From assembly GCF_000739575.1 (NCBI RefSeq), contig NZ_BBJO01000016.1, positions 1-64,000 on the forward strand: a stretch of 64,000 nt of DNA, in the 5' to 3' direction. Below the pieces are notes generated by a model that searched no databases, had not been told where the DNA came from, and saw only the letters and a program-made list of their open reading frames with translations. Numbering within the stretch: the first letter of the stretch is position 1; each line of letters starts with the position of its first letter. Source of the stretch: Halobellus rufus (GTDB taxonomy: Archaea; Halobacteriota; Halobacteria; Halobacteriales; Haloferacaceae). This document shows, one piece after another, positions 44,885 through 54,235 of this stretch. The translations under genes and the position numbers were made by a program.

Positions 44885-47800
44885 TTAGCTCGCTCGCGCG
44901 GCGTCGATAGCCATTCCGGAGGAACGCAGACTCGATTGGGTCTCGTCGGTCGAGCCATCGTTAGTCGAGCCGTCCGTGGAGCCATCGTCGGTGGAGCCGT
45001 CGTCACCGGAGCCGCCGCCGATCTGCAGTTCTTGTTCGGTGCGTTCGAGTTCGACGCTAAGGTTGCCGTCCTCAGCGCCGTTGACGTCACCCTCCGAAAC
45101 CGAAAGGTTCGATTGGTAGGTGACAATCGAGCCGTTCTCGAACTCACCGGGTGCGGAGATCGTGTATGGGCCGGTTGCGCGCACGCTGACGTTCGTGTAG
45201 CCTTCGTCGGGACCGTACTCGTCGTAGCCGGTCGTCGAGTACGGCAGCGTCATCTCGAAGTTCCCGTTTTCGTCGGTTTCAGCGCGCTGAGCGTAGGTGA
45301 ACGTCGAGTTCGTGTTGGGGATTCGAAGTTCAGTCTGAGCGGTGATATTCGTGTTCGCAGGCGCGCCGCTGCCCTCGACAGTGGCACCGGGCACGCGCTC
45401 GAAGGTCTTCACCCATGCGGGGTTACTCGGAACAGCGGCCTGTGGGTTGACGCCGGCGATCTGGGAGTTCCGGCCGGTCGTCTGCAGGATCGAGTTGGCT
45501 GCGGAACTGTTGCTGACGTGCGCCAACCGGTAGTGTTCGAGCGCCTCGACACGCTCGGCCGGGTACGCGCCGATTCCTCCAATTTGGGCGGAGCCGTCTT
45601 CCTCGACGAATTCCTCGGCGGCACTCATATTGTCGAACGTCCGGACGAAGGTTTCACCCTGTGGGTTTGCGGGAACGGTAACTGAATCGCCGCCCTGTGT
45701 CTGAACCTGTCGCTCCTCCCAGTCGTAGACGACCGGTGACGGATTCCGAGCGCTACCGTGGTAGTAGTACAGCCTCGTCATCGTGCTGTCGTAGAAGCGA
45801 TCGGTGCGCATTGAGGTCGTCCCGACGAAGCGTCCCTCGTTCTCATCGTCGAAACGGTACATCGTCTGCAGGAAGTCCTGACGGGAGACGTTCTCTTCGG
45901 CGTTGTAGAAGACAGTCGGTGCGCCGAACTTCGAGCCCGGCGTGGCCATCTGCCAGTCGACCATCACATAGCGCGTTTGGTCGCCCTCGGTACTCTGAGA
46001 GGCGAGGACTTCTTCAGACTGGGTCTCATTCGGCGCGAGCAGGAAGTTCGCGGCCGTATCGGCATTCTGTTGGAACGGGTTCGCGTTCGGAATCCGTTCT
46101 CCGTTGACGGTGATCCAATGGCCGTAGTCCCACCACGACATTACGCCGTAGGCTCCGTCTGGGTAGTCGAAGTCGTCGGTGTACTCGTACGTTCCGTAGT
46201 ACTCCATTTCGTCCGCATTGCCTGCTCCACCAAGGTTTCCTTCTTCAGGTGTGTTACCCTGCATCCACTCGAGGGATTCGTCCCAGACGGTGACTTCGTC
46301 AGGGTTGTTGTTCTGTGCAGACTGCCACGCCGTCGCGGTTTGGGTGTTTCCGACGGTGACTGGGACTGCAAGAACGGGGGCGAGCACGAGCAGTAGCGCA
46401 GCGACGACTGCGAGCACTTGGTAGCCGTCGATATCGTCGACACTTTCGATGTCCGGAATGCCGAGGTACTTCGAGTTGACGACCTGGCCGACGAGGTAGG
46501 CATTCATCACTGCGACGCCGGGTGCGAGGTAGTAGTTGAAGCGCACCTGCGTGAACGCGGCAGAGGTAATAAAGGCGATCCAGACAAGCACGAAGAGCTT
46601 CTCGGGTTCGTAATCAGCCTGCAGGATCGCGCCCACGATGAGGGCGGTGACGATAATGAGGCTGACGAGCGAGGATTCGATACCGATCGCGTTGCCGATG
46701 CCAGTCGGGATTGCGGGGATGAGGAAGAGCAATCCGATCACTGCGAGCGCGCCTGCGACGTAGCCCGTCTTTTGGATGTCTTCGTCTTTTATTAGGGGCT
46801 TCGCTGCGAGCCAGATTGCCGCTGCGAGCGCGGAGAAGAAGGTAAAGCCGTACTGGGGGATGACCTGCTCGGAGAAGGAGGCTCCCTGGGCGAGCATCGG
46901 CTGGGCTTCCCCGATCGTCCGGGTCGTCGCGGTGGCGCTGAACCCGACCGTATTGAGGAAGTTACTGACGATGCTGCCGTAGACGCTCGGGAGGATCACG
47001 GAGAAGAGCCCAAGCGAGATGGCGACGATGCCAAACACCGCGATAGGGTAGCCACGGTCGTCAAGATCGTTCGACTCCCACAGTCGGGCGAGGCCCGCGA
47101 GGAAGACCGCGCCGAGGCCGACTGCGAGTGGGAGGATCACTTGGAGCAGCGTGAAGCCGGTGACGCCGAATCCAGGCTCGTTAATCCGGACGACCATCAA
47201 AATCGCAGCGACGATCATCGAGACGCCTGCGACAAAGGCGACGTGTTCGGGGGAATCCCCTTGGATGTGGGAGGCGACCATCTGTAGGAGGAAGTACACG
47301 CCGGTGATCCCAACGAGCAGGATGCCTGGCGGCCACACCCACATATACATCGCGATGGCGAAGCCCGCAAGCGCGGCCCACTTCAGCGAGCCGCGAAGCC
47401 CGTCGAGATCGCGGTCGACGATGAGTTCCCAGACTGGCCGTTCACGTTCGGCGACTGTGAGAGCGACCATCGTCGCGAAGACGGCGATCATCATAAACAG
47501 CGGCTCAGCGACGTTGTGGTCGGCAAACCCAACGAGGCTCCGGCGCAGGAACGTCCCGGGCAGGAGCATCAGGATGATCGCTGCGAAGACACCACCGAGT
47601 TTTCCACCCAGACGCTTGCCGACGGCGTACGTCGGGAGTGCAACGAGTGCGCCTAGAATGGCGGGTGTAACGAGCAGGGTTTTGGCGATGAGTTCTTGAG
47701 AGGGATCGCCTAGGCCAACGATCAGGGCAGCTGTCGCGATCAGCTGATCGTAGAGGGTTCCGAACTGGCCTGCTAGGTTCCCATAGGGGAATCCAGTCCA

Positions 47801-48034
47801 CGGATCGAACGGCATCGTGGAGGGCCAGTTTCGAACTGTGTAATTCACTTGTCGGAGGTGATACCACGCGTCGTTCCCCGAGAAGAACACTTCGCCGTTC
47901 TGGAGGAAGTTGTCGTACGTCTGGAGGCGAATCCAGAGCATCACGGCGACGACGGCCGAGAGGACCGCCTTCGGGTAGTGTTCTCGGAGGAGAGCTACAA
48001 CGGAGGGCGAGTTGTCTCCTTGCGACTCACTCAT
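44885..48034 (-). CDS. aglB: Dolichyl-phosphooligosaccharide-protein glycotransferase AglB
   Basis: A 1,049-residue oligosaccharyltransferase starting MSESQGDNSP. About 13 N-terminal transmembrane helices (residues roughly 30-590) are followed by a soluble C-terminal domain. The catalytic WWDYG motif is at residues 634-638. It transfers the assembled glycan from dolichyl phosphate to Asn in N-x-S/T sequons of S-layer and pilin proteins. The C-terminus ends in a Ser/Thr/Asp-rich tail (SGDDGSTDDGSTDGSTNDG) after a region with beta structure. The surface proteins at 20395, 22611 and 62586 are plausible substrates. It is divergent from aglF. Confidence 0.97.
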   Translation of the reverse strand: MSESQGDNSPSVVALLREHYPKAVLSAVVAVMLWIRLQTYDNFLQNGEVFFSGNDAWYHLRQVNYTVRNWPSTMPFDPWTGFPYGNLAGQFGTLYDQLIATAALIVGLGDPSQELIAKTLLVTPAILGALVALPTYAVGKRLGGKLGGVFAAIILMLLPGTFLRRSLVGFADHNVAEPLFMMIAVFATMVALTVAERERPVWELIVDRDLDGLRGSLKWAALAGFAIAMYMWVWPPGILLVGITGVYFLLQMVASHIQGDSPEHVAFVAGVSMIVAAILMVVRINEPGFGVTGFTLLQVILPLAVGLGAVFLAGLARLWESNDLDDRGYPIAVFGIVAISLGLFSVILPSVYGSIVSNFLNTVGFSATATTRTIGEAQPMLAQGASFSEQVIPQYGFTFFSALAAAIWLAAKPLIKDEDIQKTGYVAGALAVIGLLFLIPAIPTGIGNAIGIESSLVSLIIVTALIVGAILQADYEPEKLFVLVWIAFITSAAFTQVRFNYYLAPGVAVMNAYLVGQVVNSKYLGIPDIESVDDIDGYQVLAVVAALLLVLAPVLAVPVTVGNTQTATAWQSAQNNNPDEVTVWDESLEWMQGNTPEEGNLGGAGNADEMEYYGTYEYTDDFDYPDGAYGVMSWWDYGHWITVNGERIPNANPFQQNADTAANFLLAPNETQSEEVLASQSTEGDQTRYVMVDWQMATPGSKFGAPTVFYNAEENVSRQDFLQTMYRFDDENEGRFVGTTSMRTDRFYDSTMTRLYYYHGSARNPSPVVYDWEERQVQTQGGDSVTVPANPQGETFVRTFDNMSAAEEFVEEDGSAQIGGIGAYPAERVEALEHYRLAHVSNSSAANSILQTTGRNSQIAGVNPQAAVPSNPAWVKTFERVPGATVEGSGAPANTNITAQTELRIPNTNSTFTYAQRAETDENGNFEMTLPYSTTGYDEYGPDEGYTNVSVRATGPYTISAPGEFENGSIVTYQSNLSVSEGDVNGAEDGNLSVELERTEQELQIGGGSGDDGSTDDGSTDGSTNDGSTDETQSSLRSSGMAIDAARAS

Positions 48035-48148
48035 TGTCACGAACGACTGGTAATACGTTCATAAGCCTTGTGATGCGGTTTTTCGGGGTATCCGTTGGCC
48101 GTTTTGCTGACTGAAACCTATTTAATGGCGGCTACATAACTCCGCGGT
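48035..48148. promoter_or_regulatory. Divergent aglB/aglF promoter region
   Basis: 114 bp between the two starts. The aglB TATA box on the minus strand is CTTATGAA (48058-48065), about 27 nt from the ATG at 48034. The aglF box is TTTAAT (48121-48126) on the plus strand, about 26 nt from the ATG at 48149. Both transcripts should be leaderless. The two boxes are 55 bp apart, so a shared regulator could act on both. Confidence 0.65.
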
Positions 48149-48880
48149 ATGCAAGCAGTCGTCCTTGCGGCTGGAGAAGGCACGCGTCTCCGCCCGCTCA
48201 CGGAAGACAAGCCAAAGGGGATGGTTGAAGTTGCGGGTAAGCCAATCCTTACTCACTGTTTCGAGCAACTGGTAGAGTTGGGGGCAGACAAACTCGTCGT
48301 GATCGTCGGCTACAAGAAACAGAATATCATTAGCCACTACGGCGACGAGTTCGAGGGTATTCCTATTACCTACGCCCACCAGCGTGAGCAAAACGGACTG
48401 GCTCACGCGTTGTTGAAAGCCGAAGAGCACGTTGAAGATGACTTTATGTTGATGCTCGGTGACAACATCTTCCAGGCGAATCTGGGGGATGTGGTTAATC
48501 GCCAGCAGGAAGATCGAGCAGATGCGGCGTTCTTAGTGGAGGAGGTACCCTACGAGGAAGCGAGTCGGTACGGCGTGTGTGATACGAATGATTATGGAGA
48601 GATTCAGGAAGTTGTCGAGAAGCCCGACGATCCTCCGTCTAATTTGGTGATGACCGGGTTCTACACGTTCTCGCCGGCGATTTTCCACGCGTGTAAATTA
48701 GTTCAGCCATCCGATCGCGGGGAGTACGAGTTATCTGATGCGATCGATCTCCTGATTCAAAGCGGGCGGACGATTGATGCGATTCCGATGGATGGCTGGC
48801 GGATCGACGTTGGATACCCAGAAGATCGAGAAGAGGCAGAGGAACGGTTAAACGCAAAACGTGATCAAGCCACATCGTAA
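48149..48880 (+). CDS. aglF: Sugar-1-phosphate nucleotidylyltransferase AglF
   Basis: A 243-residue nucleotidylyltransferase. N-terminal LAAGEGTRLRPLTEDKPKGM is the nucleotide-binding loop, followed by MLGDNIFQANLGDVV and VEKPDDPPSNLVMTGFY. The sequence agrees closely with what I remember of Haloferax volcanii AglF, a glucose-1-phosphate uridylyltransferase that supplies UDP-sugars (leading to hexuronic acids) for the N-glycan. Dual UTP/dTTP use is possible. Divergent from aglB. Confidence 0.93.
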   Translation: MQAVVLAAGEGTRLRPLTEDKPKGMVEVAGKPILTHCFEQLVELGADKLVVIVGYKKQNIISHYGDEFEGIPITYAHQREQNGLAHALLKAEEHVEDDFMLMLGDNIFQANLGDVVNRQQEDRADAAFLVEEVPYEEASRYGVCDTNDYGEIQEVVEKPDDPPSNLVMTGFYTFSPAIFHACKLVQPSDRGEYELSDAIDLLIQSGRTIDAIPMDGWRIDVGYPEDREEAEERLNAKRDQATS

Positions 48881-48934
48881 TCAGAAAATGGCGTTCTGAA
48901 GGTCTTGTAGAATTCGTATTTGTCTACTGATAGA

Positions 48935-50386
48935 TCACCAGTCCGTGAGTGGGAATCTCGAAGGCAGATTGTCGGTGACCGTCGTTCGGAAGCGCGCTGA
49001 AATTTCAAATAGAACGAGGAAATACACTGCTGCCCCCAAGGTGACGAGCGTTAATACTACTGCGAGGTTATTATTCACGCTCAGATAGGCCGATTCAAGC
49101 CATAAACCGATATAAACAGCAACCCCCATAACTCCAGCTGCAGTCCATTGCTTTATAATATCATCAATTGGAATAGAAAAGTCGATCAGCGAAGAGAGAT
49201 AAATGTACGCTACTCCCAAGCTTATCGCAACTGACGAAGCAGTTGCAACTGCCGCACCAATGATTCCATAGAACGGGATCAATCCGAGGTTCAACGTCAC
49301 ATTTGCCACGATGAATATTGTGTTGATTCGAAATGCGATATCTGGTCTATCGATAGCGTTGAGAGTCGTCGTGAATTGTCGTTGGTAGCCCTGAATGAGG
49401 GTAGCAACAATGAGGGCTGAAAGGACAACCGTGCCCTGTGTGAATTCCTCGCCGTATACTCGAAGGAGGTGTTCACCAAGGAGGCTGCTGCCAACTAATC
49501 CCGGTATCAAAATCAGTCCCGCATACGCGAGTGCCGTCTCAAATAACCCTGCCGCTGATTGGGGGTCGTCTTCGGCTGAGACTGAACTCATCTCAGGGAA
49601 CAGTGTTTGACTGAGCGATCCGCCAAACAACATCAAAAAGACCGCAATGTTCCACGCTGCAGTATATACTCCAATAATCGACGATGATACGAAAAAGCCG
49701 AGAATTGCGATATCAACCCAATTGAAGGCACGCGAACGGAGAGAACCCAGCCAGGAGTATTTGGCGTAGGAGATAAGATCACGATAATGCCTGCGGAGCG
49801 GGAGTGAGGCCCCCGTCAGATGGCGGGCAATGATCCAAAGTCCAACTACTGATACGAGTAGATACCCAACGGCATATCCAACAAAGAGGCCTGTGATGCC
49901 GACTCCAGCGAGAAGTGCAGTGATCTGTACGATACTTCGGCTTCCGATTCTGACAGGGGTCAGGGCACCAGAGATATGGACAAGGTGTTGACCATTCAGT
50001 ATCGCGTTTACTATCGACTGGGCGAGGTTGACAAACAAAAACAATATCACAATTTCTGCGGCAGAGTATCCGATGTAATCGTTTACTTGCTGCTGAAAAA
50101 TGAGAACGAATACAGACATAACCACGAACAGCCCTGTACTGATTGTCCCTCCAGCGATTGCGTAAGCTGCTTCGTCCTCGCTGTCACTGATGCGCTTCGT
50201 TACAGCGCCTCGAACCCCCATCGTGACAGCAATCCCTAGCCAGGATACCATCGAAATGATAAGATAATAGATTCCGAGCGTATCTGAGCCGAGAATGCGG
50301 GCAATAGCGATCGTTGCGACGAACCCCAAAGCAGACGCCAGTAGCCGTGATACAAAATGAATGATCGACGTCTGACCCAACCGCAT
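48935..50386 (-). CDS. Glycan flippase (MATE/Wzx-like polysaccharide biosynthesis protein)
   Basis: A 483-residue membrane protein with about 14 helices, family of oligosaccharide flippases (RfbX/Wzx). The N-terminus has SIIHFVSRLLASALGF, and a central region has ALAYAGLILIPGLVGSSLLGEHLLRVYGEEF. It is expected to turn a dolichyl-phosphate-linked glycan from the cytosolic to the outer face before AglB acts. Haloferax AglR plays such a part, but I cannot assign orthology. Base composition is more AT-rich than in the core. TTATTG on the minus strand near 50410-50415 gives its TATA element. Confidence 0.87.
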   Translation of the reverse strand: MRLGQTSIIHFVSRLLASALGFVATIAIARILGSDTLGIYYLIISMVSWLGIAVTMGVRGAVTKRISDSEDEAAYAIAGGTISTGLFVVMSVFVLIFQQQVNDYIGYSAAEIVILFLFVNLAQSIVNAILNGQHLVHISGALTPVRIGSRSIVQITALLAGVGITGLFVGYAVGYLLVSVVGLWIIARHLTGASLPLRRHYRDLISYAKYSWLGSLRSRAFNWVDIAILGFFVSSSIIGVYTAAWNIAVFLMLFGGSLSQTLFPEMSSVSAEDDPQSAAGLFETALAYAGLILIPGLVGSSLLGEHLLRVYGEEFTQGTVVLSALIVATLIQGYQRQFTTTLNAIDRPDIAFRINTIFIVANVTLNLGLIPFYGIIGAAVATASSVAISLGVAYIYLSSLIDFSIPIDDIIKQWTAAGVMGVAVYIGLWLESAYLSVNNNLAVVLTLVTLGAAVYFLVLFEISARFRTTVTDNLPSRFPLTDW

Positions 50387-50490
50387 ACGTATCCTGCTGA
50401 TGGTGAGGACAATAAGACCTCCTTTTTACTACTGGAGTGTCCGTCCGACGCACCATACCGTGCAGATTCGTCTTGGAATCGATACGTCGG

Positions 50491-51834
50491 TTACTCGTCT
50501 AAGTATCCAAGTGCAGCCAAGTCCTTGCGGAATTCGCGCCTGTCGACGTCGGAAGCGACTCTGACTGGATCGAAGTCTCGATCGAGTTCTTTTTCTAACT
50601 GCTCTCGTTCTCCCGGTGGTATCTCTTCAATTGGGATTATCTCTTCATCATCAGCTGTAAGACGCGTCGAGAGACGCTCATCTCCTCTGTCGATTAGTTT
50701 GTATTCCGTTCCTCGAACTCCACGAAGTTCATCACGGTAGTTTGGAACTTCGGCGTAGGCGTACTCTGAGCCACTCTTAGTGAGCTCGAAAAGACCCGTT
50801 CCTTCTACGATCGACTCCTTTAATAATCGAAGCGGTGCCTGCCCGTCGACGGATTTCGACGGTTTATCGGGATGATAGACGATAAGTGGGACAGCAATGA
50901 GCGTATCCCACAGTTCGTCCGCGTGACCAAACTTCTCGAACTCTCCGAAACCCTCTCCGTGGTCACCCGTCACAATGATGAGTGAATTTTTGAGTTCCCC
51001 CTCGGCACGGAGATGATCGACGATACGACCGATCTGCTCGTCGACGTACCGAACTGAGCAGTCGTAGACGTACTCCATCTCGGGGATATCTTCATCAGTG
51101 ATCTCATCTTGGGCACTCCTGGTCTTCTGTGAGAGTCGTTTGATTCGCTCCTTCGAGTAGACTCGGCCGTATTGTTGCTGGATGCGCTCAGGCGACAGAT
51201 ACGGGTGGTGAGTATCCATATAGTGCATCCACAAGAATCGCTTTCTATCGGTTTCAGCCATCCAATCGAGCGCTCTATCGGTGATGATTTCGGCCCCTTC
51301 GTTTCTCAAAAAGAGACTGCGACCGAGAAGTTCCATCGCGAGGTTATTCGCGTGATGTGCCAACTGCATCAGTGGCGTGTCCTCTATTGCGTCACGGACT
51401 TTGAGTCGCCATACGCCGCGGTCGTTTTCCTCTCGCGCTTCCCTACTGACGTCATCGAAGAGGTCGAATCCGCGATCGATGTTGTATCGTCTGGCTGTGA
51501 AATTGTTGTGGCTGAACCCTGCCGTAGCAAACCCGCGATCAGCGAGTTCCTCGGCGATCGTAAGTGGCTCCGTCCCGGATTTGGGTAAGCCGTACTCGTC
51601 GAACTCTGAGGGATATTTGCCGGTGAGCATCGACGGGATCGAATCTCGTGTTGAGGGGCCGGGGGCGACTCCGGGCTGAAATTCAATCGCGTCTTCTGCG
51701 AGTTCATCGAGTGTCGGTGTCAATGGCACCCCGTTGCGGCTCGCGTGGATACGATCGAACCGCAACGAATCCGCAGACAGGAGAATGATGTTGGCGAATT
51801 CATCCGCCGGAGCGGAGTCGCTCTGGTCGCTCAT
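50491..51834 (-). CDS. Alkaline-phosphatase-superfamily (sulfatase-like) hydrolase
   Basis: A 447-residue protein of the alkaline phosphatase/sulfatase superfamily. A first metal-binding Asp is in LLSADSLRFDR near residue 20; WMHYMDTHHPYLSPE and IIVTGDHGEGFGE complete the site. The usual sulfatase motif C/S-x-P-x-R is absent; the corresponding segment is APGPSTRDSIPSMLTG, in which Ser/Thr could be the nucleophile. It therefore may be a phosphotransferase or phosphodiesterase rather than a true arylsulfatase. No signal peptide is present, so it is cytoplasmic, as expected for an enzyme acting on glycan precursors. CTAATTG on the minus strand near 51860 is its TATA element. Confidence 0.8.
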   Translation of the reverse strand: MSDQSDSAPADEFANIILLSADSLRFDRIHASRNGVPLTPTLDELAEDAIEFQPGVAPGPSTRDSIPSMLTGKYPSEFDEYGLPKSGTEPLTIAEELADRGFATAGFSHNNFTARRYNIDRGFDLFDDVSREAREENDRGVWRLKVRDAIEDTPLMQLAHHANNLAMELLGRSLFLRNEGAEIITDRALDWMAETDRKRFLWMHYMDTHHPYLSPERIQQQYGRVYSKERIKRLSQKTRSAQDEITDEDIPEMEYVYDCSVRYVDEQIGRIVDHLRAEGELKNSLIIVTGDHGEGFGEFEKFGHADELWDTLIAVPLIVYHPDKPSKSVDGQAPLRLLKESIVEGTGLFELTKSGSEYAYAEVPNYRDELRGVRGTEYKLIDRGDERLSTRLTADDEEIIPIEEIPPGEREQLEKELDRDFDPVRVASDVDRREFRKDLAALGYLDE

Positions 51835-51920
51835 ACTGTACGGGATTCGGGTGAGTCAATTAGCCTTTTGGAATTGTTGACTTTCACTATGGAGTACTTC
51901 TCTCTTAGCTGAAAGTAGGC

Positions 51921-51981
51921 GCTAAGCCCCCTTCCTCAGCGAGCGACGTCAGCCGTGAGCGAGTAGGGAAGGGTAGTTCAC
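51921..51981 (+). mobile_element. Orphan IS200/IS605 right end
   Basis: CCCTTCC (51929-51935) pairs with GGAAGGG (51967-51973); the inner CTCA and TGAG words pair again. The segment ends GGGTAGTTCAC. It differs in sequence from the ends at 22535-22565 and 28691-28720, so three different element lineages are implied. Confidence 0.5.
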
Positions 51982-52026
51982 ACGATAGACCGATTCCATT
52001 CGACTCTGGGGATCGAATCAGCATCG

Positions 52027-52032
52027 TTTTAT
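52027..52032 (+). promoter_or_regulatory. TATA box of the gene at 52060
   Basis: TTTTAT about 30 nt before the ATG at 52060. The surrounding sequence is AT-richer than in the core. Confidence 0.5.
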
Positions 52033-52059
52033 CCACTTACCAATAGCTCCTTACGAACG

Positions 52060-53040
52060 ATGGGAGGTTCATTCTGGGACTGGGTAGGAGAACACTGCGA
52101 ACAAATCACGTCCGACCCAATTCGCGGTCTGATGCACGCGGTTTTCACGGTATATCTCGGACTCTGGTATACGATTACATCTCGCTGGCCCTTCGGAACG
52201 CACATCTACGATAAGGATTGGGATTTGCTGATAATCCTCGATGCGTGTCGGGTAGATGTCCTCGAAGATGTTGCCGACGAGTACGACTTCATCGAGACCG
52301 TGGAGTCGCGCTGGTCTATCGGAAGCCACTCTCACGAATGGCTCGCGAAGACGTTTTCCGAGAAGTACTCGGACGAAATCGCGAACACCGCTTATATTAG
52401 CGGCAATGGACACACTCACGAGACGTTTATCGAGAAAGACCACCCACCAGATGAGACCGTGCCGTTCTGCTGGCCGAAATGGCAGACTGTCGGGACGGAC
52501 GATTTCGGCCAGTTGGATATGCTCTGGGAGACAGCACACCAAGACAAGCTCGGCGTTCCTCCACGTGCAATCACTGACCGGACTGTCGAAATCGCGCGCG
52601 AATCGGATTATGATCGGCTGATCGCCCATTATATGCAGCCGCATATTCCGTACATCGCCGGGGCGTTGGCGGAGGATCGGACACCAACTGATGTAGAAGC
52701 AAAGGGGTGGAAACTGCTCGAATCAGAAGGGGCGAATTACAATGAGGTCTGGCAACTCTATGAGGAGAACTTGCGGCTTGTGCTTAACGAAGTCGAATTA
52801 CTGCTAGAGAATGTGGATGCCGAAAACGCTCTTGTGACTGCCGATCACGGGAACGCATTCGGCGAGTACTCGATTTATGGTCATCCCGAAGGAATGCTAT
52901 TGCCCTGTGTGAAGAAAATTCCTTGGGTGGAATCTGACGCAACAAACAGAGAAACGTATGAATCTACAACCGATCACTCACATAACGGAACCAACAAAAC
53001 AGATATTGAGGATCACCTTGAGGATTTGGGATATCTGTAG
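52060..53040 (+). CDS. Alkaline-phosphatase-superfamily protein of the glycan locus
   Basis: A 326-residue protein. A hydrophobic or amphipathic stretch near residues 24-45 (MHAVFTVYLGLWYTITSRW) may tether it to the membrane. Phosphatase-superfamily features are Asp in LLIILDACRVDVL near residue 65, a candidate nucleophile in SIGSHSHEWL, HYMQPHIPYI, and TADHGNAFGE with GHPEG near the C-terminus. It has no C-x-P-x-R sulfatase signature. It is probably a metal-dependent phospho- or sulfo-transfer or hydrolysis enzyme acting on glycans or lipid carriers. A degraded tandem copy follows immediately (53109-54042). Confidence 0.75.
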   Translation: MGGSFWDWVGEHCEQITSDPIRGLMHAVFTVYLGLWYTITSRWPFGTHIYDKDWDLLIILDACRVDVLEDVADEYDFIETVESRWSIGSHSHEWLAKTFSEKYSDEIANTAYISGNGHTHETFIEKDHPPDETVPFCWPKWQTVGTDDFGQLDMLWETAHQDKLGVPPRAITDRTVEIARESDYDRLIAHYMQPHIPYIAGALAEDRTPTDVEAKGWKLLESEGANYNEVWQLYEENLRLVLNEVELLLENVDAENALVTADHGNAFGEYSIYGHPEGMLLPCVKKIPWVESDATNRETYESTTDHSHNGTNKTDIEDHLEDLGYL

Positions 53041-53108
53041 GTGTATTCCGTTCAATAATTACTTCAAAAGAAGAGCTATTACACCAGACTCAATTTATTT
53101 TAATAACA

Positions 53109-54042
53109 ATGGCGCTTGATGACTTAATAGCGCAAATTAGTCACGCTTACGCTACATATGGACCTATAACTGGAAGCCACCTCACTGCGTCAAAAAATAG
53201 TTGAGCGCATACTAGCTCGGATAGGGTCACAGATCAATTACGGTTACCGGCCACTTGACTACGATTGGGACGTTATGATAATTTCTGGATGCCTGTCGTG
53301 CTGACTTATTCCAGGAATTCGCTCCAGATCACCCCGTGTACGATCGTTTCGACAGCGTTTCTTCCAGTATTCGTGTGCGAGTACCAGTAGAGAGTGGTTC
53401 AAAAAGGGATTCGGTTCGGTATCTGATGACGAGACCTCGAACGTACACTACGTTACGCAGAACCCGTTTTTGCCGAGAGCCGGCTCAAATAGTTTTTACG
53501 ACGTGGAGCGACTCTGGGAAGTAGAAGTCGAAGACGAATCTGGAAGGCTGGCCCCGTCGACGGTAACAGATATCGCCCTCGATGCCTATAATTCATCTGG
53601 GGCTGACCGATTCGTCGTACACTATTTACCGCCTCACGCACCGTTTATTCACTGTGAAAAGAAGTATGATCTTGGAGAGAAGTCTTGGGGTGGAGAGTCT
53701 CACGATGTGTGGTTTGGTCTGCAAATAGGCGAGTTTGATGAAGCAGAGGTTTGGGAGGATTATGGTCAGAACCTTTTAACTGTACTAGATGAAGTAGAGC
53801 GTCTTGCCAAATACGTAGATGGAGATATCGTCGTCACTGCCAATCACGCGAATGGTATGGGTGAACTAGGGCAGTACGGTCACCCAGGGTATGTTCCCAT
53901 ACCCGCGGTGAAAAAAGTACCTTGGGCTAGAATGGCTGGTGAAGGACAAAAGTACGATATTGAACATCTCCAGTCAGTAGAGTCCAGTGGGGGGTCAAAG
54001 GATATAGTGGAAAAGCGGTTGGAATCGCTGGGTTACGTCTAG
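53109..54042 (+). pseudogene. Decayed tandem copy of the phosphatase-superfamily gene
   Basis: The region can be read as a relative of the preceding gene only by crossing at least three frameshifts. Segments in order: MALDDLIAQISHAYATYGP from the ATG at 53109; then IVERILARIGSQINYGYRP and DYDWDVMII; then LDACRADLFQEFAPDHPVYDR; then REWFKKGFGSVSDDE. From there the frame is continuous to the stop at 54042 (HYLPPHAPFIH, TANHANGMGE, YGHPG, ending ESLGYV). Breaks lie near 53195, 53283 and 53370. The uninterrupted tail (53470-54042) lacks the metal-binding N-terminal half, so a functional protein is unlikely. Confidence 0.8.
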
Positions 54043-54235
54043 TCAACACTGACCGATCACTGTTCTTTGTACTCTAATGCATATGAATTTAAAGCATACC
54101 ACTGAAAATTGGTTCTAGGCCTTTGCTCGATAGCTCATAAGTCTAACAACACTACCATCTAACAGGACTGCTCTTTATTGGGCTTTGATAGATTCTTCGA
54201 GGGGTTTTTATTTTAGATGTTAGTCTAAAACGTAA
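54043..54235. other. Intergenic region, AT-rich
   Basis: 193 bp, markedly AT-rich. TTTTTATTTTAG at 54205-54216 provides the TATA element of the gene at 54236. Nothing else was recognised. Confidence 0.45.

Larger units (their letters stand above)
51835..52059. other. Intergenic region with solo IS605-like right end
   Basis: 225 bp between divergent phosphatase-superfamily genes. At 51921-51981 lies GCTAAGCCCCC then CTTCCTCAGCGAGCGA, and after a short loop TGAGCGAGTAGGGAAGGGTAG then TTCAC. This matches the right-end hairpin of haloarchaeal IS1341-type TnpB elements, in which the element ends at TTCAC. No tnpB remains. TATA elements for both flanking genes are also in this gap (near 51860 on the minus strand; 52027-52032 on the plus strand). 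Confidence 0.5.

Noticed and set aside
53470-54042. A 190-codon frame as an intact gene
   Set aside because: It begins with a TTG inside a broken relative of the 52060 gene, and the missing N-terminal segments are visible upstream in other frames; it is the tail of a pseudogene.
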